DNA of 64,000 nt from Coriobacteriia bacterium (GCA_030652115.1 JAUSBK010000001.1:368254-432253); one strand, 5' to 3'. Shown: positions 31,800-40,439, counted from the first letter of the stretch. The notes: a model not told the origin generated them from the letters alone. A program made the numbers and translations.

Positions 31800-34175
31800 C
31801 TACTTCGACGTCCCTGGTGCCAGCCCGTGGCCGCCGAACTCGTTGCGCAGCGCCTGCACGACCTTGCCCGTGTAGCTGGGGCTGTCATCGGCATCGATCC
31901 TGAACTGCAGCGCCGCTTCGATCGCGGGCACCGGAATTCCCGCCTCTCTCGCTGCGTCGATCGTCCAGGCGCCCTCGCCGGTGTGGCCGGGGGAGCCCGA
32001 CACGGGCTCGAGGTCACAGCCGAAGCGCTCGTATGCCGAGCCCAGCCATCCCACGAGTCTCGACTCGATGACGCTCGCATGCTGGTAGACGTCGGCGACG
32101 GCCGCAAGGTCCAGATCGCGCGACGAATCATGCATCAGGGCGAAGCCCTCGGCGATCGCCTGCATCATGCCGTACTCGATGCCGTTGTGGACCATCTTCA
32201 CGAAGTGTCCCGAGCCTACTCCGTCGAAGAACCGGTAGCCGTCCCGGACGGCGACATCGGCAAACACCGGCTCGACGCGCTCGAATGTGGCCCGATCGCC
32301 GCCGATCATCAAGCACGCCCCGTGGCGAGCCCCGGCCGGGCCGCCGGACGTCCCGCAGTCGAGGAACCCGATGCCGCGTTCGGCAAGGCGCGCAGCACGC
32401 GGCTCGTCGTCGGCGTAGCGGGAGTTGCCGCCGTCGATGACGATGTCGCCGGGCTCGAGGAGGTCCGCAAGCCCGTGCTTGCCGTCATCGCTGAAGAGCA
32501 CGGCGTCGACGGGCCTGCCGGCGGGGATCATGAGCCACACCACGCGTGGTGGCCGAAGCACCGCGACCAGGGCCTCAAGCGTATCTGCAGGAAAGACGCC
32601 GTCTTCGGCGAGATCGTGCGCCACCTGTACCGTGCGGTTCCATCCCACGACCTCCCAGCCGTGATCGGCCAGGTTGAGCGCGATGCCGGCGCCCATCTTG
32701 CCGAGTCCCGCGACCCCGATCTGCCGCCCCCGTTGGTTCGCTCGAAGCGCGGCCGCGGCATGCCGCACCGGCTCCTCGGTGTCGGGCGCATACGTCTCCA
32801 GCGGGGTCACGCCCTCGCGCCACTCGTCGATCACCGGGTCGATGAAGGCCCACATCGCGCGGACCTCGTCGGTTGAGACGAATGCCGTCTGGTCGCCGAG
32901 TATCGCGTCGTAGAGCAGCTTGGCGTACTCGGCCACATACTGGAGCCGCTCGGTCTTCTCATAGAGCGCGAAGCCGAAGGTCCGCTTCTCGACCTCGTAG
33001 TCGAAGCCGGGTCGCTTCGCCCAGAACGTGATCTCGATGGTGTCGTTGGGCTCGAGCGTGAAAATGACCTGGTTGCGCAGGTGTGTCTTTGCCTTGCCGC
33101 ACAGGCAGGGGTGGCGGTGGCGGAACGTCACGACGATGCGCTTCAGGGGCGCCTCACCCACGCGCTTGCCGCTCTCGAAGGTCACCGGCACGCCCGCCCA
33201 TCGGTGCCCGCTCATGACGGTCTCGAGCTTGAAGTATGTCTCGGTCTGCGACGCCGGGTCGACCCCGACGATCTGGCAGTAGCCGTCGTACTGAGCCCGA
33301 TAGGTCCGGCGCGCCACCTCCTCGGAACGCAGCGGCCGCAGCCCGCCGAGAAGCGCGGCGCGCGCCGCCCTGATGGAATCGGCGTCAAGCCCCGCAGGCT
33401 GCTCCATGGTGACGAGCGCGAGCATCTGGAGCAGGTGGTTCTGCCCCACGTCGCGCAACGCACCGACGCCGTCGTAGAAGGCGCCCCGCTTCTCCACGCC
33501 GAGGGTCTCGAGCAGCGAGATGTCGATGCGCTCGATGGTCTCGCGGTTCCAATCGGACTCGAGCAAGTCGTTGTGGAAGCGGAAGGCGAGGATCCCTTGG
33601 AGCATCTCCTTGGCGAGGTAATGGTCGATGCGGTAGATCTGCTCCTCGCGGAAGAGCGAGGCGAGCAGATCGTCGAGCGCTTTCGAGCTGCCGACATCAT
33701 GGCCGAAGGGCTTCTCCACCAGCACGCGCGTGTAGCCGGTCTCGGCGCTGCACGCGGCTGTGAGACCGCTACGGGCGAGGTTGCCGAGGATCGTCTCGTA
33801 GTTCTGGGGAGGAACCGCGAGGTAGAAGAGCTTGTTCGTGCACGCGTTCCACTCGCGAGCTGCTTCCTCGGTGAAGCGGGCGAGCTCGGCGTAGGCGGAT
33901 TCATCGGCGAACGTGCCCTGCTGATAGGTGAAGAGCGCCAGGAACTCGTCGAGCGCATCCGCGGAGGGGTACTTCTCGGCGATGATCGCCTTCACGTGCG
34001 CCTGCAGGTCATCGTCGGACCAGTCTCGCCGTGAGAAGCCGACGACGCGCAACAGCGGGGGCAGAAGGCCTTCGCGGCTGAGGTGGTAGAGCGACGGCAC
34101 GATCTTGCGTGCCATGAGGTCGCCCGTGGCGCCGAACACGACAAGGACCGTGGGCGCAGCATCCCGTTGTGGCAT
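31800..34175 (-). CDS. Fused glucose-6-phosphate 1-dehydrogenase / 6-phosphogluconate dehydrogenase
   Basis: 791 residues from ATG 34175, eight bases after AGAGGAG. Residues 1 to about 475 are a complete G6PDH: VVFGATGDLMARKIVPSLY, EKPFGHD, the catalytic RIDHYLAKE, and ERIDISLLETLGVEKRG. After a short linker (about 476-487) a 6-phosphogluconate dehydrogenase of the short (about 300-residue) type begins: IGVAGLGKMGAGIALNLA, IDGGNS, SGGPAGARHG and KMVHNGIEYGMMQ. It would catalyse both oxidative pentose-phosphate steps; the lactonase is separate or spontaneous. The frame is uninterrupted. It is third in a minus-strand operon after a GH13 glucosidase. Confidence 0.93.
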   Translation of the reverse strand: MPQRDAAPTVLVVFGATGDLMARKIVPSLYHLSREGLLPPLLRVVGFSRRDWSDDDLQAHVKAIIAEKYPSADALDEFLALFTYQQGTFADESAYAELARFTEEAAREWNACTNKLFYLAVPPQNYETILGNLARSGLTAACSAETGYTRVLVEKPFGHDVGSSKALDDLLASLFREEQIYRIDHYLAKEMLQGILAFRFHNDLLESDWNRETIERIDISLLETLGVEKRGAFYDGVGALRDVGQNHLLQMLALVTMEQPAGLDADSIRAARAALLGGLRPLRSEEVARRTYRAQYDGYCQIVGVDPASQTETYFKLETVMSGHRWAGVPVTFESGKRVGEAPLKRIVVTFRHRHPCLCGKAKTHLRNQVIFTLEPNDTIEITFWAKRPGFDYEVEKRTFGFALYEKTERLQYVAEYAKLLYDAILGDQTAFVSTDEVRAMWAFIDPVIDEWREGVTPLETYAPDTEEPVRHAAAALRANQRGRQIGVAGLGKMGAGIALNLADHGWEVVGWNRTVQVAHDLAEDGVFPADTLEALVAVLRPPRVVWLMIPAGRPVDAVLFSDDGKHGLADLLEPGDIVIDGGNSRYADDEPRAARLAERGIGFLDCGTSGGPAGARHGACLMIGGDRATFERVEPVFADVAVRDGYRFFDGVGSGHFVKMVHNGIEYGMMQAIAEGFALMHDSSRDLDLAAVADVYQHASVIESRLVGWLGSAYERFGCDLEPVSGSPGHTGEGAWTIDAAREAGIPVPAIEAALQFRIDADDSPSYTGKVVQALRNEFGGHGLAPGTSK

Positions 34176-34264
34176 CGAGGAGCTCCTCTTCTTGCTGGAT
34201 CAGGTGCGGTCCGGATTCCGGGCCGGCGGGCGAGCAACGGCCGTGGGGTCGGCGCTTCGTTCCC

Positions 34265-34510
34265 CTATCCGCCGCCGACTTCCTCACCTTCGTATCCGAA
34301 GATCCCGTAGCCAGGCTTCGACTCCTCAAGTACCTGGTCTTCTGCCGAAGTGGAGTCGCAGGGCTCGGCCTGCTGCGCCTCATCGTCGGTGTCGCAGACC
34401 TCGGCGCCGATGCCCGGCGGGTTGCTGTACTCCTCGGGTGGAGGAATCGCCCGTCGGTTGCGGGCGTTGCTCTCCTCTGCGCGGTCTGGCTTAGGGCTGT
34501 TCGTAGGCAT
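34265..34510 (-). CDS. Small acidic Pro/Glu-rich protein, 81 aa
   Basis: ATG 34510 has AAGGAG seven bases upstream, a better site than most genes here. The product is hydrophilic and probably disordered (NSPKPDRAEESNARNRR, EDQVLEESKPGYGIFGYEG), ending GEEVGGG. I do not recognise it. It lies between GH13 and the dehydrogenase fusion on the same strand, so it is probably co-transcribed. Confidence 0.55.
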   Translation of the reverse strand: MPTNSPKPDRAEESNARNRRAIPPPEEYSNPPGIGAEVCDTDDEAQQAEPCDSTSAEDQVLEESKPGYGIFGYEGEEVGGG

Positions 34511-34597
34511 CAGCGGACTCCTTACGCCGGTTGGTCGTTACGAGGCCTCACCAGACGTAAATACCCACCTCCTTGGCAGGAGCGCCTAACAACGACG

Positions 34598-36220
34598 CTA
34601 CCGCGAGACCATGATGAGCGCCTCGTAGGGTTCCAGCTTCAGCCTGGGACCTCGGATCTCGCCCTCGGCGGTGTGCGTCGAGAGTGCGCATGACCATGGC
34701 CGGTGGTCGCAGAGGTCGGTGGGCAATTCCAGCTCGCTCGCCCGGGCGGCGAAGTTGAGGAGCACGGCTGCCCGCTCGCCCCCGTGCTCCCGGACGTACG
34801 CGTACACACTACCCGGCGTGGCTCGGATCGCCCGGTACGAGCCGGTCTGGAGCGCGGGTGTCGCGCGGCGCAGCCGAATGAGCCGGCGGTACCAGTCGAG
34901 CAGCGACCGGGGCTGCGTGAGCTCGGTTGCGACGTTCCTTCGCGCGCACAGAGCATCGACCGGCAGCCACGGTGTACCGTCGGTGAACCCGGCGTTGGGC
35001 CCCGGTGCCCACTGCATCGGAGTGCGCGACCCGTCTCGGCCCACACGAAGCGGCCAGAACTTGATCCCCACCGGGTCATCCATCGCCTGTCGTGGCACCC
35101 GGCTCCGCGCCATGCCGAGCTCCTGCCCGTAGTAGATGATCGGCGTGCCGCGGAGCGTCAGCAGCATCGCCGCGGCGACTCGTGCTCTCCGCTCCTCGGC
35201 CCCGGGCGCGCCGAGTCGCGTGAAGCTGCGCGGCAGGTCGTGATTGTCCAGGTAGTAGCACGGCCAGGCTGCGGGGGGCAGATGCGCCTCGAGCCACCCC
35301 ACCGAGCGGCTGAAGCCGGTCGCGCTCCAGCGCTGCCGGATGAAGTCGAGATAGAAGGAGAGGTGCAGGCGGTCGGTTCCGTCGCCGAGGTATGCGAGGC
35401 AGTCGTCGGGCGTGTCCGTGCACACCTCACCCATGAGCGTCCGCTCGCCGAACCTGTCGGCCAGATCGCGCAGCGCCTGCGCGATCCCCAGGCTCTCCGG
35501 CTGCGAGAAGTCGTGCACATGCCGCTGTGCGAGGTAGGGCCGGACTCCCAGCCGCCCCGGGTTGTCACGCAGCGCCGCATCCTCGTAGAGGAAGTTGATG
35601 AGGTCGAGCCGAAAGCCGTCCACGCCCCTGCCGAGCCAGAACTCGGCAACGTCGAGCATCTCCTGCCGCACCTCGGGATTTCGCCAGTTGAGGTCGGGCT
35701 GGAACGGCAGGAACGCGTGGTAGTAGTACTGTCCGGTCGTCTCGTCGTACGCCCAGGCGCTTCCCTCCACCACAGCGAGCCAGTCGTTCGGTGGCTTGCC
35801 CGGCGAGCGGCCGTCCTTCCAGACGTACCAGTCACGGCGCGGGTTGTCGCGCGACGACCGCGACTCGACGAACCACGGGTGCTCGTCGGATGTGTGGTTC
35901 AGCACGAGGTCCATCATCACGCGCATGCCTCGCCGGTGGCACTCGGCGATGAGTTCGTCGAGGTCCTCTATCGTGCCGAAGCGGGGATCGATGGCACGGT
36001 AGTCGGCCACGTCATAGCCGAAGTCCCTGAGCGGGGAGGTGTTGATCGGTGTGAGCCAGATGGCGTCGACGCCGAGCGATGCCTCAGTGCCGTCGTTCAG
36101 GTAGTCGAGCTTGCCGATGATGCCGCGCAGGTCCCCGCGCCCGTCGCCGTCACTGTCGGCGAAGCTCGGCACGGCGATCTGGTAGATCACCCCTGTCTTC
36201 CACCATGGCGATCCCAACAT
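34598..36220 (-). CDS. GH13 alpha-glucosidase-type enzyme
   Basis: 540 residues from ATG 36220, with GGGGGT upstream. WWKTGVIYQIAVPSFADSDG and GDLRGIIGKLDYL open the TIM barrel. The four conserved regions are DLVLNHTSDEHPWF, GVDGFRLDLINF (nucleophile Asp206), MGEV (acid/base Glu265) and YYLDNHDLPR (Asp328). The pattern fits oligo-1,6-glucosidase, alpha-glucosidase or related retaining enzymes. There is no signal peptide, so it acts in the cytoplasm on imported or stored oligosaccharides. Released glucose would feed the G6PDH fusion encoded downstream. Confidence 0.92.
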   Translation of the reverse strand: MLGSPWWKTGVIYQIAVPSFADSDGDGRGDLRGIIGKLDYLNDGTEASLGVDAIWLTPINTSPLRDFGYDVADYRAIDPRFGTIEDLDELIAECHRRGMRVMMDLVLNHTSDEHPWFVESRSSRDNPRRDWYVWKDGRSPGKPPNDWLAVVEGSAWAYDETTGQYYYHAFLPFQPDLNWRNPEVRQEMLDVAEFWLGRGVDGFRLDLINFLYEDAALRDNPGRLGVRPYLAQRHVHDFSQPESLGIAQALRDLADRFGERTLMGEVCTDTPDDCLAYLGDGTDRLHLSFYLDFIRQRWSATGFSRSVGWLEAHLPPAAWPCYYLDNHDLPRSFTRLGAPGAEERRARVAAAMLLTLRGTPIIYYGQELGMARSRVPRQAMDDPVGIKFWPLRVGRDGSRTPMQWAPGPNAGFTDGTPWLPVDALCARRNVATELTQPRSLLDWYRRLIRLRRATPALQTGSYRAIRATPGSVYAYVREHGGERAAVLLNFAARASELELPTDLCDHRPWSCALSTHTAEGEIRGPRLKLEPYEALIMVSR

Positions 36221-36336
36221 CGGGCACCCCCGTTCGATCCTCCTCAGACTCTACGCGAGCGTGACCGCTCAGCGGTAGACCCGATACCGATCCTGTGGCC
36301 AGACGCGCCCGGCGCCTGCCCCCGGCTGCGGGATGC

Positions 36337-36342
36337 TATAGT
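36337..36342 (+). promoter_or_regulatory. Extended -10 promoter of the acyl-CoA dehydratase-like cassette
   Basis: TGC-TATAGT, an extended -10, lies in the divergent region between GH13 and the cassette. The predicted start is near 36349, about 34 bases before the GTG chosen for the first gene. Confidence 0.5.
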
Positions 36343-36382
36343 GCCCTGCACACCCAAGAACATGTACGACATGGGGGGGACC

Positions 36383-37339
36383 GTGACCGAAGCGCGAACA
36401 GTCGGACTGCCGCGCGCACTCCTGTACCACAAGTACCACACGCTGTGGACGACCTTCTTCGAGGAGCTCGGTTGGCGCACGGTCATCAGTGGGCCGACCA
36501 CCCGTGGGACGCTCGAGCGCGGGGTCGGGCTTGCCGTCGACGAGTCGTGCCTGCCGATGAAGGTCTTCCTCGGACACGTTGATTCGCTTCGCGACCACTG
36601 TGATGTTGTGTTCATTCCACGGCTTGAGTCGCTGACGCCCGACGAACATCTCTGCGTCAAGTTCATGGGCGTCTACGATATCGTGCGCAACACCATGCCC
36701 GACCTGGCCGTGATCGGCTACGACGTCGATGCCGCCAATGCCGTGCACGAGCGCTCGAGCATGATCGCGCTCGCGCGCCAGCTGGGAGCCGGCCGGCTTG
36801 CCAGCCGCCGCGCCTACGACCGGGCCCTCACGGCCCAGCGCGCACACGAGCGCGAGCTCGCCCGGCTGCAGGAGTCGCTCCTCGAGACCGGCGGCCCGCA
36901 CCCCGACCGGATCCGCATCCTGGTCGTCGGACACACCTACAACCTCGCCGACGAGCTCATCGGCAAGCCGATCATCACGTATCTCGAGTCGCTTGGCGTA
37001 GAGGTGATCACCTCCGATGCGATCGACAAGCCGCTCGCCCGGAAGTTGTCCGCACGGCTGTCTCCCGGCATCAGGTGGACGTACAACAAGGAGCTGCTCG
37101 GGGCGGTCGAGCTCTACCGGGATGTCGTCGACGGGATCGTGTTCATCGTGACCTTCCCGTGCGGACCGGACTCGCTCATGGGCGAACTGTGCCAGCGCAA
37201 ACTCCACGGCGTGCCTGTTGCGACGATCGTCTTAGACGAGTTGCAGGCCGAAGCCGGGCTGCGCACCCGCCTGGAGAGCTTCGTGGACATCATCGCGGCC
37301 AAACGGCACGCCCGGCAGCGCTGCGAGGTGGGGTCGTGA
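36383..37339 (+). CDS. Acyl-CoA dehydratase activase-related protein (DUF2229)
   Basis: About 318 residues from GTG 36383, just after a GGGGGG run; ATGs at 36362 and 36371 are alternatives. The frame runs much further upstream (to 34703), but that part is antisense to GH13. VGLPRALLYHKYHTLWTTFF, VDESCLPMKVFLGHV and FIPRLESLTPDEHLCVKF mark DUF2229, the region found in the giant BcrAD/BadFG-DUF2229-HgdD proteins of clostridia. FPCGPDSLMGE and IVLDELQAEAGLRTRLESF recall HgdC/HgdD-type cluster-binding parts. Here it is a separate gene that overlaps the next by four bases. Confidence 0.82.
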   Translation: MTEARTVGLPRALLYHKYHTLWTTFFEELGWRTVISGPTTRGTLERGVGLAVDESCLPMKVFLGHVDSLRDHCDVVFIPRLESLTPDEHLCVKFMGVYDIVRNTMPDLAVIGYDVDAANAVHERSSMIALARQLGAGRLASRRAYDRALTAQRAHERELARLQESLLETGGPHPDRIRILVVGHTYNLADELIGKPIITYLESLGVEVITSDAIDKPLARKLSARLSPGIRWTYNKELLGAVELYRDVVDGIVFIVTFPCGPDSLMGELCQRKLHGVPVATIVLDELQAEAGLRTRLESFVDIIAAKRHARQRCEVGS

Positions 37340-38421
37340 CCGGGAAACGCCGCGTTACGTTCCCGCACATGGGCGAGTACTGGATCGCCTTCGAGACGCT
37401 CGCCGAGATGCTCGGCGCGGAGGCGGTCATCGCGCCCCGTATGACGCGGCACACGCTGGAGGCGGGCGCGCACGTGAGCCCCGAGTTCGTCTGCGTGCCG
37501 TTCAAGTACAACATGGGCAACTTCCTCGAGACGCTCGAAGGGGGCGGAGCCGACGTCATCGTCCAGGCAGGAGGCGGCTGTCGGTTCGGCTACTACGGCG
37601 AGGTCCAGGAAGCCATCCTGAAGGACATGGGGTACGAGTTCGAACTCGTGAACCTGATCAAGGCCGAGAGTGCAGCACAGCTGGTGCGCGAGGTTCGGAG
37701 GATGCAGCCGTCGGTTTCCTACGTGCGGGCCGCCCGCGCGGTGGCCGTGGCATACCGGCAGGCCCAGGCCATAGAGGCGGCCGAGGCTTACGTGCGGCTG
37801 AACATCGGGTTCGAGGTCGAACGTGGCGCGACGGATCGCGCGCTGAACTCCTTCCTGCGCGATCTACGCACGACGCGAACGCTCAGGGCCGTGCGTGAGG
37901 TGCGGGAGCGCGGCCTCGCCGACCTTGCCGCCGTGCCGATCGACAAGCCGGCTGACCCGCTGCGCGTTGGTGTTGTCGGCGAGCTCTACGTGCTCATGGA
38001 ACCGTTCGCCAACTGCGGCGTGGAGCGCAAGCTCGCCGCCGCTGGCGTAGAAGTCCACCGGTTCATCAACGGCACGTCGCTCATTGCGCAGGGTGTGGGC
38101 GGACGCAAGCATGTGCGCCATGCGCTGGACGCGGCAGGTCCGTGGGTCGAGTACCACCTGGGCGCTGATGCGACCGAGAGCGTTGCGAAGACGTGGGAGC
38201 TCATGAACGCGGGATTTGACGGGATGGTGCACCTCAAGCCCTTCGGCTGCATGCCCGAGGTGAGCGCCATGTCGGCGCTCCAGCGGATCTCGCGCGAGCA
38301 CACGTTCCCGATCCTGTTCCTCAGCTACGATGCGCAGACAGCCGAGGCAGGAGTCCAGACACGCGTGGAGGCGTTCTGCGACATGCTTGCCATGCGACGG
38401 AGGAGAGACGCAAGTGCGTAA
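37336..38421 (+). CDS. 2-hydroxyacyl-CoA dehydratase-like protein
   Basis: 361 residues from GTG 37336, overlapping the preceding stop; GAGGTGGG lies upstream. VTFPHMGEYWIAFETLAEML, FVCVPFKYNMGNFLE, QAGGGCRFGYYGEVQEAIL, and HLKPFGCMPEVSAMSALQR fit the HgdB/HgdC/D-like (2-hydroxyglutaryl-CoA dehydratase D-component) family; Cys residues in these motifs are candidate 4Fe-4S ligands. FLSYDAQTAEAGVQTRVEAF is the usual end. Together with DUF2229 and the activase it forms a three-gene set. The substrate is unknown. Confidence 0.85.
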   Translation: MTGKRRVTFPHMGEYWIAFETLAEMLGAEAVIAPRMTRHTLEAGAHVSPEFVCVPFKYNMGNFLETLEGGGADVIVQAGGGCRFGYYGEVQEAILKDMGYEFELVNLIKAESAAQLVREVRRMQPSVSYVRAARAVAVAYRQAQAIEAAEAYVRLNIGFEVERGATDRALNSFLRDLRTTRTLRAVREVRERGLADLAAVPIDKPADPLRVGVVGELYVLMEPFANCGVERKLAAAGVEVHRFINGTSLIAQGVGGRKHVRHALDAAGPWVEYHLGADATESVAKTWELMNAGFDGMVHLKPFGCMPEVSAMSALQRISREHTFPILFLSYDAQTAEAGVQTRVEAFCDMLAMRRRRDASA

Positions 38422-39382
38422 GGGTTACCTGGGTGTGGACATCGGTTCGATCTCGACCAAGGCCGTGGTGATCGACGAGGGGGGCGCGATCCTCGCCGAG
38501 TCGTACCTGTGGACCGAGGGCAATCCGATCGCGGCCGTCAAGCGCGTGCTGATCGAGATGGAATCGCAGCTTGCAGGCTCGGACGTCTGCGTTCTGTCGT
38601 CCGGTACAACCGGTTCGGCGCGCGAGCTCATCGGCTCTGTGCTCGGCGCGCAGGTGGTGAAGAACGAGATCACGGCGCACGCGATGGGCACCCTGTCGCT
38701 TCATCCCGACGTCCACACGATCTTCGAGATCGGAGGCCAGGACTCGAAGATCATCGTCCTGCGCGACGGCGTCCCGGTCGACTACGCGATGAACACGCTG
38801 TGCGCGGCGGGGACGGGCTCGTTCCTCTCCTCGCAGTCGCGGCGCCTCGGCATACCTGTCGAGGAGTTCGGCGACTACGCGCTCCGGTCGCAGCGTCCCA
38901 CCAAGATCGCGGGCCGCTGCACGGTGTTCGCCGAGTCGGACCTGGTGCACAAGGCGCAGATCGGGTACGCGATCGAAGACATCATCGCGGGGCTGTGCAA
39001 CGCGATCGTCGGCAACTACCTCAACAACGTCGGCAAGGGCAAGGAGATCCAGCCGCCGATCGTGTTCCAGGGCGGCGTGAGCAAGAACGTCGGCGTGGTC
39101 GAGGCGTTCAAGCGTCTGACCGGACACGATGTCCAGGTGGACGAGTGCGGCCACCTCATGGGCGCACTCGGCATCGCGCTGCTCGCCAGAGACACGGGCG
39201 TCGAGAGGGAGTTCGACTTCGGCGTGCGCGACATGAGCTTCGACACCGTCGGCGACGAGTGCGGCGGCTGCGCGAACAACTGCGAGGTGGTCTGCGTCCT
39301 GCGCAACGGCGAGTTCGTCGATGGGTGGGGCAACCGTTGTGCGACCGGGATCGAGCGGGTGAAGACTACGCTCCGCGCGTAA
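38414..39382 (+). CDS. BcrAD/BadFG/HgdC-type ATPase activase
   Basis: 322 residues from GTG 38414, with AGGAGA upstream, overlapping the previous gene by eight bases. LGVDIGSISTKAVVID is the ASKHA phosphate-1 motif. Then SSGTTGSARELIG, FEIGGQDSKIIVLR, MNTLCAAGTGSFLSSQSRRL and KIAGRCTVFAESDLVHK carry the cluster-bridging cysteines, and FQGGVSKNVGVVEAF the adenosine site. It has an unusual C-terminal cysteine cluster (DECGGCANNCEVVCVL, then GNRCATG), possibly a second metal site. These activases inject an electron into the dehydratase at the cost of ATP. Confidence 0.92.
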   Translation: MRKGYLGVDIGSISTKAVVIDEGGAILAESYLWTEGNPIAAVKRVLIEMESQLAGSDVCVLSSGTTGSARELIGSVLGAQVVKNEITAHAMGTLSLHPDVHTIFEIGGQDSKIIVLRDGVPVDYAMNTLCAAGTGSFLSSQSRRLGIPVEEFGDYALRSQRPTKIAGRCTVFAESDLVHKAQIGYAIEDIIAGLCNAIVGNYLNNVGKGKEIQPPIVFQGGVSKNVGVVEAFKRLTGHDVQVDECGHLMGALGIALLARDTGVEREFDFGVRDMSFDTVGDECGGCANNCEVVCVLRNGEFVDGWGNRCATGIERVKTTLRA

Positions 39383-39411
39383 CTCCTGACCCTCGCCCTG
39401 TCTGCGGCGAC

Positions 39412-39445
39412 CTACTTTGCAACGATTGTTACAAAGTAGTAGGAT
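39412..39445 (+). promoter_or_regulatory. Promoter with long palindromic operator before the second SDR gene
   Basis: CTACTTTGCAAC (39412-39423), GATT, GTTACAAAGTAG (39428-39439): arms match at 11 of 12 positions. A -35 TTGCAA (39417-39422) and -10 TAGGAT (39440-39445) are 17 bases apart with the palindrome across the spacer, which suits a repressor. Its core is nearly that at 16051-16066. Confidence 0.65.
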
Positions 39446-39492
39446 AACGCCACTCAGACCGATCAGCGTCTGCGGCAAACGGGAGGTACGAC

Positions 39493-40293
39493 ATGCCTCG
39501 TACGTACGTCATCACAGGAACCGCCTCGGGCATCGCGGCGGCGACCGCAAAGATCCTCAAGGAGCGCGGCAACACGGTCATCGGCATCGACATCCATGAC
39601 GCGGACATCGTCGCCGATCTCAGCACAAAACAGGGTCGGCTCGACGCTGCCAGTAAGGCGATCGAACTGGCTGGCGGGAGCATCGATGCGGTGATCGCGT
39701 GTGCCGGTCTGGCACATCCGATCGCCAAGACGGTGTCGGTCAACTACTTCGGCATGACCGAGTTTCTCGAGGCGCTCGCGCCCACGCTCGCGAAGTCCGA
39801 TGCGCCGCGTGCGGCGCTCATCAGCTCCATGGCCTCCCTTATGCCGAACGACCCGGCTCTCGTCGAGGCGATGTTCGTCGACGACGACGAGGCCAAGGCG
39901 GTCGCACGGGCCCAGGAGCTCGTGGACGCCGGCGGCGGCATGGAGCAGCTCATCTACGGCTCAACGAAGCGCGCCATCAGCCGCTGGGTCCGGCGCGAGT
40001 CCCCCAAGCCTGAGTGGGCCGGCGCGGGCATCCCGCTCAATGCCATCGGTCCGGGCATCGTGAAGACGCCGATGGTGGCCGAGATGATCGCCACCGCCGA
40101 GGCGCGCGCGGGCCTCGACCAGGCGGTTCCCATGCCGCTCAACTACTATCTGGAGCCGGAGGGCGTCGCCTATCTGCTCATCTGGCTCACCAGTGTCGAG
40201 AACACGCACGTGACCGGGCAGACGATCTACATCGACGGCGGCTCGGACGTGGTGCTCCGTGGCGACAACGTTTGGGATCTGGCGGCCAGCTGA
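39493..40293 (+). CDS. Short-chain dehydrogenase (hydroxysteroid-dehydrogenase-like)
   Basis: 266 residues from ATG 39493 after GGGAGGT. Cofactor motif is TGTASGIAAATA, with Ala where the third Gly usually stands. DIHDADIVADLS is unlike the classical Asp-Val turn and resembles 3-alpha-hydroxysteroid-dehydrogenase-type SDRs, which have a large insert before the active-site Tyr. SSMASL gives the catalytic Ser, YGSTKRAI the Tyr and Lys; YIDGGSD ends the fold. The substrate is unknown. Its promoter carries an operator shared with the SDR gene at 15237-15980. A copy of the hairpin repeat follows. Confidence 0.88.
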   Translation: MPRTYVITGTASGIAAATAKILKERGNTVIGIDIHDADIVADLSTKQGRLDAASKAIELAGGSIDAVIACAGLAHPIAKTVSVNYFGMTEFLEALAPTLAKSDAPRAALISSMASLMPNDPALVEAMFVDDDEAKAVARAQELVDAGGGMEQLIYGSTKRAISRWVRRESPKPEWAGAGIPLNAIGPGIVKTPMVAEMIATAEARAGLDQAVPMPLNYYLEPEGVAYLLIWLTSVENTHVTGQTIYIDGGSDVVLRGDNVWDLAAS

Positions 40294-40326
40294 TCGCGAG
40301 GCCAATGACTCACGCCGTCCGACGTT

Positions 40327-40378
40327 AGCAGCACGAACGTGGTCCCGACAGCCCGGAGAGGGAGGTCGGGACCACGCG
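40327..40378 (+). repeat. Dispersed hairpin repeat, copy 2
   Basis: CGTGGTCCCGAC (40338-40349) and GTCGGGACCACG (40365-40376) form a perfect 12-pair stem with a 15-base loop. The sequence from AGCAGCACGAACG onward nearly matches 2233-2280. Two pairs that are G-U in copy 1 are Watson-Crick here. It follows the SDR gene on the same strand and may terminate it. Confidence 0.75.
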
Positions 40379-40439
40379 CATGAACCGCAGGAGTGCGCTC
40401 GGACCTCGGCGGGTATCAACGATGTGAGGAGGGGCGACC

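Noticed and set aside
34703-36361. Long plus-strand frame leading into the DUF2229 gene
   Set aside because: It is antisense to the GH13 gene, has no motif or ribosome site, and the real start lies near 36383.
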